A DNA stretch of 64,000 bases from Oxytricha trifallax (Eukaryota > Ciliophora > Spirotrichea > Sporadotrichida > Oxytrichidae): positions 1-64,000 of the forward strand of contig ARYC01017330.1 in assembly GCA_000711775.1 (NCBI GenBank). The letters are read 5' to 3'. Below the pieces are notes generated by a model. It saw only the letters and a list, made by a program, of their open reading frames with translations, was not told where the DNA came from and made no database searches. Shown piece by piece: positions 1-12,265 of this stretch. The translations under genes and the position numbers were made by a program. Positions within the stretch are counted from its first letter, which is position 1. Each line of letters opens with the position of its first letter.

Positions 1-30
1 CCTATTTAATAATCTTAATCTTTTTTATAG

Positions 31-293
31 TTGGAGCAGAAAATCAAATAAATCATTGGAGACATTTAGAGAGCTCAACTACCACAGTAAGTATTATTCT
101 ATTTTGTATAATTAATCTTCCTTTTTAATCACTTTTTTAGGCACTTAATTAAATTGAAGATCATTTAGAGGAGCTCCTTGCGTTAAGCAATCGCAGATAC
201 TTATATAATTAAACTCTGAAACTGATTTATTAGAATAACTTTAGAGATTAGGGCGTATTTAGGGTTTAGTTTAAAGCTGCTATTTTATTTTGA
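31..293 (+). CDS. 3' end of a spliced gene, unrecognised (partial)
   Basis: Two exons at 31-86 and 141-293 are joined by a 54-nt GT-AG intron (87-140, GTAAGT donor, TTTTTTAG acceptor). The joined frame, with TAA/TAG as Gln, runs to TGA at 291-293 and gives about 68 residues. It contains the polar, helix-prone stretches NQINHWRHLE and QIEDHLEELLALSNRRYLYN, a likely short coiled coil. The 5' end is outside the window, or the exon starts at 31 after another TATAG acceptor. I do not recognise the family. It converges on the - strand gene ending at 722. The exon/intron call is strong; function is unknown. Confidence 0.6.
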
Positions 294-721
294 AATTTTC
301 TTGATATTATTGATTTGACTCTGGTACTAATTGGATATATTATTTTATTATCATCAAGTATTTGAATGTAAAATGATTCAAAATTTTGATCTTAAGTAGG
401 AATTCCTACTTATTAAATTCACAGATTTCTTTAGTTTTATTATCTCAAGATTAGAGAGGCTTTGTTATTTTGTTTTAGATTGATTTATAATATTGGCTGG
501 ACTCTTATTATTATAAATCACATTTTAGTATTTAAATGCCTCTAGGTTAATTTAAGGCAATTTAGTTTAGTTTAAGTTGAAGTTAATTGACTGTAGAGTA
601 TTATTGAATATGATTGTTTTAGGCTACTTAGTATAGTGTAGTTATTATTGATGGTGTATATAAATCACCATCGCAGTTTAAAATCACTCTAAATTATTCA
701 CTCAATCTTTTGATTTTATTA
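294..721. other. intergenic spacer between convergent genes, with two palindromes
   Basis: AT-rich spacer between the stop at 293 and the opposing stop at 722. It holds a perfect 20-bp palindrome centred on an EcoRI site at 393-412 (TAAGTAGGAATTCCTACTTA) and a small hairpin at 650-672 (GATGGTG...CACCATC). No coding frame was supported. Either hairpin could mark 3' ends, but nothing shows that directly. Confidence 0.5.
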
Positions 722-1687
722 TCACACTGTAAAACTGACTGATCCAACAAATTCTTAGGGCTCTGGCATTTCATGCGATGTCAACTGCTTCTTCATTTCT
801 TCATCATACTTATTCACTGTCTTCTGTATTCTCCCTTGATTTAGCTATAAATAACGCGTAAGCGATAGTTTGAATAGTATAATAGTATCTTACTCCACCT
901 GTATAAGACTGTAGTTATCAAAGCTAAAGAACCAACCGTCTGAAGGATCGTCAGGATCAAGATTAATATACTATGAGTGCATGTGTGGATCCTCCTTCTT
1001 GAATGGGTATATCCATACGTTATGATAGCCACACCACTTATAGGTTACCACCACAATCGGTTCACTCGGAGCAACCTCCAGAAGCACAACGTTTGAAAAT
1101 CCACTTTGAGGATCCACTTGGAACTTGAAAGTTCGCTTGAAGCGTTCATCGATCACCTATACTTGAGAACCATTACTTATGTTGAAATCTTGCCTTGTAA
1201 ATCTCCACGATGTATCCACCAGGTGCATGAGCAGAGTACTTGAAGGTGAAGCAGTGCTGCTTCGTAAGTTTGATTGACTTCATTCTTAAGTTTTATTATA
1301 GAATTATATGATTATTACTTAATAATAAATATAAAGAACTTATTTAAGTATTAAAGACTATATATTTTACTGATAAGACTACGCTTCGTTAATACTTGAA
1401 GATCAAACCATACTACTCCTAGTTGTGAACAGCCACTGAGTTGATCAACCAAGCTCTTAAGCTTAAGCAGGCCTATACCTAAAGTTCATGACTTCTATCA
1501 CAAATCAGATAAGTTCTTAGTTGTCTCCCTTGTACAGGCCCTCAACCTGAATAGTTCTGATGGTGTGAAAGGCAAGTTGGATGCCGAACACGATTCTGTA
1601 CTACTCCAGCGATTCATCCATGATTTGAAGGACTTGAGTGCCAGTCAGATTCTATCCTGTTTAGTCTGTTATGAATGAGTGCAGCAT
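722..1687 (-). CDS. unrecognised protein gene interrupted by an IES
   Basis: The - strand frame starts at ATG 1685-1687 and ends at TGA 722-724. Between about 1508 and 722 it becomes one continuous frame of roughly 220 codons only if 124 bp between two GCTTCGT repeats (1259-1265, 1383-1389) are removed. I checked this codon by codon. The C-terminal half includes TFKFQVDPQSGF, TYKWCGYHNVWIYPF and NLDPDDPSDGW, rich in aromatic and beta-type residues, which suggests a folded domain of unknown family. A second frame change sits near 1510-1550; a 20-nt GT-AG removal would bridge it, but that is short for an intron. Function unknown. Confidence 0.62.
1259..1389. other. internal eliminated sequence with 7-bp pointers (GCTTCGT)
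   Basis: Direct repeats GCTTCGT at 1259-1265 and 1383-1389 bound a very AT-rich insert inside an otherwise less AT-rich coding region. Dropping one repeat plus the insert (124 nt, not a multiple of 3) restores the - strand frame on both sides. Pointer-bounded, short, AT-rich inserts in macronuclear-destined sequence are typical of hypotrich IESs. There is no GT-AG at the boundaries, so it is not an ordinary intron. Confidence 0.8.
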
Positions 1688-1916
1688 TAAAAAGGCCAGA
1701 TAAATACAATTATTATAATTAATTTAAATTATTCGACTTAAGAAAAGCTCAACACTTATTAAAATTGAGCATTGCATATATTAATAATAAAAGTGTAGAA
1801 TTAAAGCAAAGGTAATTTTCTTATTGAAAAAAATAGAATAACTTGTCAAACGGTAAACACTTAAGTTTTTGGAAAATATACTTGAAATATTATAAATGAA
1901 AGAGCAGCAACGAACT

Positions 1917-4900
1917 TCACTACTGGAGACCAAAATCATCTAGACCATCCTTGTCTCCATCTTTCTTGACGATGTCTGAGGAATTTCCTGGCAAAGCCTG
2001 ATTGTCCTAATCTTGAGGCAATCCTACACCCTGGTCTATGTTGCTGTTGTTTGGTCCTGGTTGATTTCTTTGTTGCTCTTGCTGCTGCACTTACTGCTAC
2101 TCTTGCTGCTACACTTGCTGCTGCTCTTGCTGCTGTTCTTGCTGCTACTCTTGCTGCTTTTGCTGCTCTTGTGGTTGCTCTTGCTTCTGCTCTTCGATCT
2201 ACTCTTGCTTCTGCTCTTAGAGCTTCTTCTGAATCTAGAGCTGTTGTGATGGATGATCTTAATCGATTTCTTGTTCTGATTGTGTCTCTTCCAGATTTAG
2301 TTCTTAATTTTTCTCATGTTCTTGTAGTTGATCTTGGTTCTGCTTTTGCAGTTACTCTTACTACTTCTGCTCCTCCTCATGCTGTTTCTCTTCCTGAGAA
2401 GAAGGAGAGTGGCTACCCAATGCTATCATACCCTTTTCATAATCATCATCATCAACATCTTACTCATTAAGTCCATCTTATTGAATCTCCTCAAATTATT
2501 CTTAAGAGGGTTGGCATGTTGTTAATTCTGCAGGTTGTACTCATTGAACTAAACTTAGTCATCCTAACAGCCAGGGTGTCTTTAGAACGAAAGCTCATAC
2601 TATGACTGTTGTAATCCTTCATTCCTTTTGTTGCCATCAACTTGCACTTGGGAATCCTGTTGAAGTTGGTTAGCGCTCAAGTTCTTAGAGCAAGACTGGG
2701 GTTTTGAAAGTGAATTTTGCTATTGTTGGGTCAAATACACGTTTTGATCAGGATCTTCCACGCGCATCAATAAATCGTCTTAAGAATTTACTTTTGAGGA
2801 GGAATTCTGATTAACGGGGTTTTAAATTAATGTTTGCTAGACCAATTCACTGAAAGCAGGAAACTGTCTCTTCTTAACATTTGCCTTTGGAACCCCTTTC
2901 TTCTTCTGTTTTTTAGTTCTTTTGTGAACCTTTTGGTTTTTGTTTCCTTTCTCGATTCCTTTCTTCTCTACCACCTATAGGGTCTTTTCTTACATCTATA
3001 GGGTTCTAGTTTTTCTGGACTTATTATCAGGAACTTATTAATTGTTATTCATACTATTGATAAAGGGATTGTTTCCACTTCCTATGATAGAATTTTAAGC
3101 CAATTACAAATTTTAGAGTTGCTGCATCGAGGCAGAAAGAAGCATAAGTGGATTTATGGGATTAATTGCAGGGCTTGGATATTATGAGAAAGGTTAAGTT
3201 TGCTGTAGGGAGTTATTATAGTAGACTTAACCAGATAGGGGTAGATTTGCAACTGGACTGCTCATATATGAGTTCGAGTTCATGCCAATTAGGCCTTATC
3301 TCTAATCTCCGATGATACCAAAGTGCTGATTATTTAAGAATTGCATCTTGATTGGGGTTTAAGCAGCAGTTGAAGACACTTAATCACTCTTCTAGGGACT
3401 GAAGTAATTGAAGATATTCCCACTTTGATTCTAGAAACCAGGATTCAACTGCCTGGATTGAGCTTGTGGAAGCGCTTTCTAACTATTTTGACTGTACCTA
3501 TCGTTTTGGCTGAGTCCCTTTTCGATTAAAATGTCATCAAAAGGCTTTTGAATTTGATCAGGCACTTTATGGATTTATTTAATGCAATCCCTAATCATGC
3601 TGGGAGTTTGGATCGAGGTGGGTTATGTCTAATTAGCAACACTCTGTGACTAATCTGAATTAGCATGACATTTTCAGCTTGTTTACGAGACTCATTATCA
3701 GAATCAGTTCAACTAAGGATTATTCTTCCAAAGGCATGTTCTAATCAGTAGCTGCTTTTGATGTGAGACTTTAAGTAAGATTATTGCCTTTCTTAACTTT
3801 CTTTGTTTGTTATGGCACGTAAGTTGGATCAGTATGACTATCCACTTCTTCTTCAATGGCAACTCCAAATTTGGGTGCAATAACTTTGAGATTTTTCTTA
3901 TCATTTGCTTTCTAAGCTTTACTTCTTTATCTAGGTCTGCTAACTTTCTTCTAAGCTTTGGAACCACTTGCATTAATTTGAGCTGGTATGTTATTTGTTG
4001 GTCCAAAACCCATAGTTTGTTAAGAGCTAATTTGGGCTGTATGAGTTGAGCCTTAACCTTTTGTAGCAGTGTCAGTAGTATTGGATAAGATATTTTGGAT
4101 TTATTACTGTTAATAAATTTGGTATTGGTTCTGGTTCATTAGGTTGCAGGGTAGCTATTAAGAGATATAGGGCTCTATTAGCATGGAACATTGTAATTAG
4201 AAACCAGGCTTGAGTCACGATGTTGACTTAAATCATTTGCATAGTTCTGACTGTATTGATTCTGCTGAGAATAGTTGCACTAGTTTGAAAACTAGTCATT
4301 CTATGATTGATTGTACTAGTTGTGAACACCAATGCCAGAAGATTAATATCTATTCTGTTGAATCAGGCCATGGATTTAATTCACCCCTCGTTTGCCAAGA
4401 ACTGTAAATTGCTGTTCTGATTCTCTGATTTTTGATAGAACACTATTAATAATTAACAACACACTATCTTTACTTGAGATTTGATTGTCTGGTTGAAGCA
4501 ATGTTAAAGATTGAGGGAATAAGTTTTTCAGTTTTTAAAGCATTGGGCTGATATGAAATTCTTTTTACTCCTCCTTTGTTCTTTGCACTGGTTTTTCTAA
4601 AGGTAAGACGACATTTTTAATAATCTCTTGCTGTATGTCATCAACATAGCGAACCAACTAGGTTACGCAAGCAGGCGGGAGTAAGAAACGTTGGTATTGT
4701 GAATAGTGGATTCTTGACTTGTCATTTAAATGAGCAATCTTAAGTCTTGAGGAAGTTAGAGGTTGAGATACTCCAGAGAGTATTGATGCCATTTATCGAA
4801 CACCTCCTAATTTCTATATGTACAACAAATCAAAAGTTCATTGGGCTTACCTTGTAGTGATCCACTCATACAAGTGAGCATTCTCATTTACCAGCATGTT

Positions 4901-7900
4901 ATCTAAAGCTTTGATAAAAGCCTTTGTAAATTCCCTTCCATAATTTAGCAATAAATCTGGAATGCCATGCTAAAAGTTTGCACTTTGATCAGTGCTTCTT
5001 GTTAAAACCAACATCAAATCGATGATTTATGCTCTGATTTTCGATAATGAAATATGGATCATAATTGTAGGGTTTAGCTTCGTTTAGTATGATTCTTTCC
5101 TTAAGCTGGCTTACATGATGGTCTATAGAAATTCTATTAGTAAATTATATTACCTGCACAAGATTGAGGGTCTTGATCTTCTTATTGCAGCTCCTTTAGA
5201 GTATTAATGACATTCACCAGTTTTGTCATTTCATCAGCTTCTTAAGTAACCATTCTGCTTGCATCCACATCCTCATCTTTGTAGTCAACGTCACTAGCAT
5301 ACTCGTATGTGAGAGCGCTAGACTAAATCATCAAATAATCGAGCTGCCGTTTTAGGTCGACTACAGCATAAAGCAATTCTTTGCCTGAATACCTATAAAT
5401 TATTAGATGAGTGAAAATCTTACCAGCTAAAGATCCTTTGGAAAAATTCTCGAGCTAGAATGTGGGTGTCTGTCTTAGCCCCCAAGAATGTAGTTACAGG
5501 AGTCAAGTCACGCTCACAGCCATATATTTTGATGGTGAACACAGTCTTGAGTCCTGAAAGAGCCCCATCGTCATTCATCAACTCCAAGATAACACTCATG
5601 ATCACCTCCTCTTAGTCATTCTCATCCTTGATAATCACTGGAAATCTGGTTACTTTCTGTCTGCTTGACATGAGCAGCATTTGTCCATCTTTGTCAATTC
5701 TTAAAACTGCAAAGTGACTTTATGGAATAGGGGAGTCTGCAAACATGTAGATCAGCTCAACTATCAAAGTTCCATGTCGGTCCTCAAAGAAAGGCTTGAA
5801 TATTTTATTGTTGAGACTGATAAACCTGCAAATACTCTGCATCCTGTACAAGTCGTAATCAAATATATCTTTTTGAAATAGAAGAGCAACTTTGTAACTT
5901 CTAAATTTGCAATCAAATGCGCACCAATTTAAGACGGAAGTGAGTGGAAATCTCAGGGGATTTAGGAAGTAATCGCTCAAGAACTATTCAGGTTTCATCT
6001 CGAGCAATCCGCAAACCATCATTGAGAATGCTAAAGTATTGGCGAACATAGGAGCATCGTTAAGTATAGCCAGTAACCCCATAACTTCAGTAAGATAAAA
6101 GTAGCCATTTGGATCATCTCGAAGTGAGCTCTTGAAAATGCAATTGGCGTTGAATACCATTCCTCTATTTCTATTCTAGAAGGCATTCATCTTGAAGCTA
6201 TTTCTTTTGCATTAGGAGTAGTGAGGAGTATACATAAGGCGATAATCTGATTCTTCAAAGAAGGGAGAGCCTAAGTACTTGATCTGATAGGCACCTTAAA
6301 GCTGCTGAGTAATGTGATCGTAACAGTCAAGCAAGTAAGTTTTCATACTACCCAGCTAGTTAGATTTAGGCTTCTCTGAAAGCTTTTGGCCTGGCCTTTA
6401 CGTACTCGAAGCGTAAGAAGGGCTGATCCTGAGGATATTTCTATAAAGCAGTCGAAGTTATCATGTTTCCAGAGGTTTTCATTTGTTCAACTGTGCGTTT
6501 GTTCAAAAATTGGAAAGTCAAACGTTTTGGCTTTTCTTGAGTGAACGTTTTCTTGGATTCTTCAAGCTACTAAACATCCTCAGTTCCAACGTCGATGGTT
6601 TGCTCTTTCTTCTCTGACTTGGATCTCTCTCTCTGGCTTACTTTTGATTGACGGATCTTTACCTGCTAGTCTTTGTATGCCTACACCTCAGACTAGAATT
6701 AAAGTGAATTTCTATTGAGCACAGTATCATCAAGTTTCACACTTTATTTAAACTTATTAATAAGTTTTTCAGTAGCCTCTTAATCAATTAGTGGGAAGTC
6801 TTTAAACTTGCTATTCTGATCCTCATCCAGAGAAGTGAAGACTTTAAAGTAGTCGCCTTATTAACACGATTAGTTATAATTATTGAGAAATTAGCTAATA
6901 AACTAGATTACTGAATTCTTTCGTTCATCGTAACTAGTTTTACTCTGAGTCTACAACAGAAGCTGGTTCTCATATTTTTACAGAAGTTACTTGGAAGAGT
7001 TGCTGATATCCTGTAGAGTCCTCAATTAATCTGGCAGAATACGGACATTGCTGTTTATCAAACTTGCTATAAAATCTTCATTTGTAGTAACCAGACGTTT
7101 AGATAGCTCAGTAGAGAATCTGGTTTCTTATAGAATTTATGAGTCTGTCATTTTTTTGAATGTAGCCAACAAGTCCTTTATTTCGAAAGATTCCGGGTTC
7201 GTACCATTGCCATTACTCATGCATTGATTGTTGAGCCCAAGCATGTTCTAACTGTGCATCGAATTTTGCAAATTGGGAGCTTAAATGGATAAGTTGGTCT
7301 GAACCATAGGCTATTGAGCTTGAGGTTTTTAGCCTTTTTCAATCTGCCGTTTCACGATAAAGTAATTTTTAACGCGCTCTTCGTATTCATTCCTGCCTTC
7401 GAAATGAAATTATTGTACAAGTTCAAGCTCAGCCGGGGGGAAGTGCTAAGAGATATCCGCTGATGTAAGCAACATAAATTTGGAGGCTATACTATTGTCT
7501 TATAACGAAGTATCCACATCCACTTTAAAATAGGAAAAGTCCTTGTTGAAAGTCGACTAAACATTTTTCATCATAGCAGATGTGGTATAGCCCATGTTTT
7601 TCTGGATTTTGTTCATTCTCTGAACCATATCTACAAAGCTCTTAAATGAGTATCCCTATCAATTGTCAATTTGTACTGATCTTAAACAGAATTTAGTGCT
7701 GCCAAATCTTTCAGACTTCCTTAGGTAGCATGTTTAGGTTATTGAACTATACAGTCATAAGCTCTCTTTACAATTTTGAAAGTCTAGGTAAACTGATGCT
7801 GATCTTTACTAGTTAGCCTGTTTAGTTGAACCATAATAATCATGCTCCAGTAGTCATCACAGAACAGAAGAAATGTTAACAATGTGCCCTCGAACATTAT

Positions 7901-8098
7901 TTTGGATTAGGATTTGCCTGCCTTCTGAATCTTGATTTGTGTATGATGGAGTATTTGGAATGCACTTCCTCCCTTTTAGAAAATCTCTTCAAGTTGCTAT
8001 GGGTTGGTCAGATCAAAGTAGAATTTCATTGGTAAGGACACTCTATGAAAAGTGTTATCAATCGGCTCTCGATTGATGTCGTCCGACATTGGCTGCAT
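1917..8098 (-). CDS. very large multi-exon protein with Q/N-rich C-terminal half, unrecognised
   Basis: Starts at ATG 8096-8098 and ends at TGA 1917-1919. The N-terminal part (8098-5430) is ordinary globular-looking sequence. Good GT-AG introns that keep the frame lie at 5393-5423 (31 nt), 5123-5153 (31 nt), 4970-5012 (43 nt) and 4807-4850 (44 nt). Exons between them read cleanly (for example HGIPDLLLNYGREFTKAFIK). From about 4450 to 1920 the protein is Q/N/S/K-rich, ending in a long Gln/Glu repeat tract (2060-2250) and an acidic tail. At least three frame changes (near 7640, 6340 and 4650-4130) are not explained by introns I can define. They may be further IESs, tiny introns or decay. Roughly 1,900 residues. 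No family recognised. Confidence 0.6.
2060..2250 (-). repeat. CAG/CAA trinucleotide-type tract encoding poly-Gln/Glu
   Basis: On the + strand this is iterated CTTGCTGCT/CTTGCTGCTA; on the - strand it encodes repeats of EQQQ, VQQQ and KQEQ inside the C-terminus of the large gene. The poly-Leu frame seen on the + strand is only its antisense shadow. Interrupted trinucleotide repeats of this kind are length-unstable. Confidence 0.8.
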
Positions 8099-8491
8099 TG
8101 GTAGAATTTTATAAATTAATTATAATTTAATCGTTGTTTTAACAGATAAGTTAATTAAACTATTATTATAAAACTGTAAATAATTAAAGCAACTCAAAGT
8201 AAAAAACTCTCATGCCAATTCTCCGACAAGGGTTAATAATCTTAGTAAGAATAGTCGCTCACCTCAATCGTCAGCGACGATCATCTTAGCCAGCACTCCT
8301 TTGAAAGAATTAAGTAGAGTTGAGTCAAGATTCAGGACAAGCAAATCATAAAGTGGGGACCTGTAATTTTGGGGAAGAATTTCGTTCAAGTGGTTGCACC
8401 AGCTAAGTATTCGTATAATACGGGAGCTCTCCTCAACTCTGGTGAAGTTCCTCCTCAAGTAGATTCTTTATAAGGAGGTTTGATCATAAAG
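8099..8491. other. divergent spacer with a possible upstream exon (8264-8458, - strand)
   Basis: 8100-8225 is AT-rich and separates the start of the large - strand gene from the + strand transposase-like gene at 8492, so it should hold both promoters. 8264-8458 reads as 64 - strand codons (contains SSRIIRILSWCNHLNEIL) ending in TGA directly before a GTGAGC donor-like word. It may be a 5' exon of the large gene, but I could not find an acceptor that joins the frames. Confidence 0.3.
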
Positions 8492-11306
8492 ATGCCATTG
8501 GAAGGTATAGATTCTTACTTAAAGGACGTGATTGATATCAAGAGTATGTATGACGATGATTCATTGTGTCAATTTCTGGAGCAGTTCTTGAGTCAATTTC
8601 GCAATTCAAAGCAGGTTAGTCAAATAAATAAAGATTTAAGAATCATTCTAATATAATGCTAATTTAGAAACCCCAGTCGATTTAAGAAGGATAGTCAGTG
8701 CAGTTGATATAAACAGGTTTACTCTCTCTATACAGAATAGAATGTAGCTAAACCATGGATTACCGAAGGATTGTAATCCATACCTAAAACCTTGAGATGC
8801 AAAGCTTGCCCATAAACGATTAGAGATAGGAAGAATGTATATGGAAGATTAGTTGAAGCCAAAGTAAATTTCGAAGAAGTTGCGAGTGACAGCAGAGTTT
8901 GTATCAAGAACTGTTGAGAAGTTTAAGCATGATATGAAAAATAGCGTATTCCAACCTTAAGAATCAAAAAAACCTGGCAAGAGGAGGGAGTGAGATAATG
9001 AGCAGCTGGTTGCTGCAGTTGGCGAGTGCATAGAAGAAATCGGGATTTACTAGTGTACTGGCAGAAATATTCATAATCGATTGTAAGAATTGAAGTTGAG
9101 CTCACCATTAAAGTATGCCTTCAAAGTACCATGCATTTCAACAATTCACAAGATTCTCAAGGAGTAGCTTCATCTGAAGTTTGGCAAGACAGAGGCAGCG
9201 AATGTCAAATACAGAGATCCTGCTTATAACTGTAAACGCTTATGGGTGAGTCGCCTGCTATCATAGTTTCTAAGAGAGGATGCAGTAATTATATCAGTGG
9301 ATGAAAGCAACTTCAGGTCTGACTACTTACCCCTTAAGCAGTGGGCCCTCAATTAGAAGAGTATTCTGGGTAAGAGGAAGAATAAAGTTAACAAATCGAT
9401 TGCAGTCAAGAAGTATAGTAGAATCATCGCAGGCGATAAGGAGTTGCAGTATGGAGGGATGCTGCTTGGAAAGCAGTCGAATTGTGAATATTCTTAGAAA
9501 TCATCTTATTCATTGGATGCAGTTTCATCTATAAGATCAAACGATTTACCTGCTTTAGAATGTTTTTAAAGGTATCAATCTGTAAGCTAATGCAAAGGAT
9601 TCGTAATCATCCAAACTTCATTCAATAAAGTAGAGTAAAGCTAAGCCAATTTCAAAACCCCATTCTAGTACCAGTACTTTAAATAAGTTGGCTAAACAAT
9701 CGATTTTGAAGAAATCATAGAAATCATCAAGCAGCTCTATAGTAAGTTATTCCTAAATAATATTGATTTACTATTACACAGAAGGCAGGCATTTTACAAA
9801 CTCCACCTCGCTAGAATTTGAAAGCAAAGTAGTAACTAAAGTACGATCTATCCCCTATACTTGAAGTTGAAGACACTCCCTAAAGCAATCGAGTACTTTG
9901 AAGAAATTCAGAAATTTGAAGTTGCAGAGCACTGCAAAGAAAGTCACTTCAGATGATGAGCAGATCAAACGAATCCATTCAGGGCTCACGCCATTGATTG
10001 ACAAGGTGTCAAAATTAAAACTGTAATCAACTATAAAGAAATCAAGCAGTTCGCTATTGAGTTAGAGATAGAGAGAATTGTTCAGCTCACTCCAAGAAAG
10101 CTGTCGCTATCAGTTTTGAGCAGCTCGAATATTGATGAGAGTAAGTATACAAAATAAAATTTGAAGGTTGATGGTTGTTGCATGATGATAGTATCTGATT
10201 CAATCATTCTGTTCTTGATAATTTCAAACTATCATACTCAGATTAGTTTGAGCGATTACTTATCTTTGATAACTTCAAAAATGAGAGAGATGCAAGTTGA
10301 GATGTGAACTCTGGGAATAATACTATGATTAGAACTACCATGGTAGATGAAGAAACCCTGAAGATATCTCTTGGATTGCATGGTTCCGCGCTGAGGTTGC
10401 ATGGCTCCAGGTTGTATGGTTCCTAGTTGTATGGATCCGAGTTGTATAGATCCATGTTGTATGACTCCACCCTTAAGTTGTATGGTTCCACCTTGAGTTG
10501 TATGGTTCCAGTTCTCACAAATTCAACAAGCCTCATTTCAAACCACTAATCATGATGCAAACTTCCATCAAACTACAAAGATAATAATTCAACTACCGTC
10601 ATAAAACAAATTTAACTTTACCAATAGATGACCAATCACAAAATCATAACCAATAAGAAGAACCCAAAGAATGTGATAAACCCTGTGCATAAATTCCAGA
10701 TCAAAGACAGATTAATCTCAATTATAAGCCAATCTCTCAGTATCGATAGGAAATGCTCTCCAATTTAGGCGATTATGGTATGAGAGCAAGACAGTTGTCG
10801 ATTGCAAAGTAAACAGTGAAGAGATAACAGTACTCTATGGGTTTAATAGCAGCAATAGCAGTCGACAGAGTGATATCCACTCAAATAATTGAGGGAGCTT
10901 TTGATTCAGTGCTGTTTGAGAACTTTATATATCAGACGCTGAGAAGTATAAGAACTGACAAAGACTTGTGAAATAAGAAGGTGGTGCTCTTGATGGATAA
11001 TGCTATAATACACAAATATTCAGAAATGCTTGCGACTGCTCGTCGCTTCAAAGTCAACGTACTCTTCAATGCAGAATACTCACCCTGGCTCAACCCAATC
11101 GAACAGTTGTTTGCACACATCAAGAAGAACCTCAAACAGCAGAACATCAACAGCAAGTAAGCATACTCTCATAACAAACTTATAGAGTGCAGCTGGTCAA
11201 ACGCATCCAAGAAATAATAAAAAACATGAGCGAGGATGATGTTCGAGGACTCTGGGCATTCAGTATCAAGAAATGGATACATACTCTGAGGTATGGCTTT
11301 GTATGA
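8492..11306 (+). CDS. intron-bearing DDE_3 (IS630/Tc1-like) transposase-related gene, probably host-type
   Basis: ATG at 8492, intron 8615-8667 (53 nt), a later intron beginning at 9742, and a C-terminal intron 11157-11185 (29 nt) that restores the frame to TGA 11304-11306. An HTH-like segment (LKPKQISKKLRVTAEFVSRT) lies near 8850-8920. The first catalytic motif is ISVDESNFRS (about 9295), the second VLLMDNAIIHKY, and the third YSPWLNPIEQLFAHIKK (about 11090). The last two give a D-34-E spacing, as in Tc1/IS630. About 1.4 kb of K/S-rich low-complexity sequence separates the first and second motifs, which is unusual for the fold. In-frame TGA codons near 8990 and 10970, and frame changes in the middle, mean that it is either decaying or contains unrecognised introns/IESs. 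Confidence 0.6.
10378..10515 (+). repeat. degenerate 15-bp tandem repeat (TTGTATGGTTCCNAG)
   Basis: Eight or so imperfect copies of a 15-bp unit, for example TTGTATGGTTCCTAG and TTGTATGGATCCGAG, with two longer spacers. In one frame it encodes LYGSQ/LYGSE/LYRSM repeats; in antisense it gives EPYNL-type repeats. It lies in the low-complexity insert of the transposase-like gene. Confidence 0.75.
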
Positions 11307-11595
11307 GATTCTACTCAAAAACAAGAATAGCATCATACATTGAAATTTCTATAAGCGCTTATAACTAATGCATTGTCATTTTTACTGCCTATACTATTAC
11401 TGCTGCTATTACTCCTGTTATTAATACTGTACTTAAAATTAATACATAAATGCACGAGGATCCCTGAAAATCGCAGTTTTCATAAGTCTGCTCAACTATT
11501 ATGAAGTTTTGACGAGTGGCATCAAATTCTGCTCTACTCCACTCTATATAGCAAATTTCGATGCACTCAAGGTATACACCAGAGGATTTGAGCAA
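11266..11595 (-). CDS. candidate small membrane protein (low support)
   Basis: A - strand open frame contains a polar, Cys-bearing segment (ENCDFQGSSC) followed by an 18-20 residue hydrophobic stretch (IYVLILSTVLITGVIAAVIV), as in a single-pass membrane protein. It ends at TGA 11266-11268, overlapping the 3' end of the opposite-strand transposase-like gene. The start is uncertain and no homolog is recognised. Confidence 0.3.
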
Positions 11596-11732
11596 CTTAA
11601 GCTAAAATTGGACCAAATTTCGTGTAAAGTAAGATATCCGGAGACTTGTATGAGTTTGTTAGAGAGGAGATGCACTGAGCATCATGCTAACCAGTATGAT
11701 AGGAATTCAGTAAAAAACTAGCAAATTCGTAA

Positions 11733-12265
11733 CTTCAACTCGATTTTTATGACCAGCATCGATTTGCAGGTACTGCTGTAGTATTGAATTTTATGACCAT
11801 TCAATTTTTCTCAAATTTGACCAGCAACAACCATTTTCTAGATTTTTGACCACCCTGCTCTAAATTTGGCTAGGTCACCGCATATTTTCGCAAAATGATT
11901 CATAATACCGAATTCAGACTAAGAACTGCGATTTTTTGAGATTTTGACCACTCCTCTGGTCATTTTGGTTTAAACCATGCACTCTGGTCACTTTTTGAAC
12001 AAATCTCAGCTTTGACCTCTTCTGGTCACTTGGGTAAAAACCATGCACTTTGACCACTTTTTTGACCACTCTGCTCAAATAGGAGAGACAAAAATACAAA
12101 ATCAGAAATTTTGACCACGAATAGCAAAGTTGGTCATTTTCACAGAAAATACAGAATTTGGTCACTTTAGAGATGTTCCTAATGATGAAAGTATATTTTG
12201 ACACAAAACCCTAATAAAAGTGACCATTTAGTAATAATAAGTAGCAGTTTGACCACTTTTCGCAT
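11733..12265. repeat. cluster of TGACC/GGTCA words
   Basis: About 14 occurrences of TTTTGACCAC or its complement TGGTCA in roughly 530 bp, in both orientations and irregularly spaced (for example near 11750, 11795, 11820, 11945, 11985, 12050, 12110, 12133, 12163, 12220, 12250). It is not a regular tandem array and no coding frame explains it. It lies between the transposase-like gene and the TIR element at 12445. Confidence 0.65.

Noticed and set aside
2013..2525. + strand poly-Leu and Ala-rich frames
   Set aside because: Antisense of the Gln/Glu repeat tract of the large - strand gene; low-complexity composition explains them.
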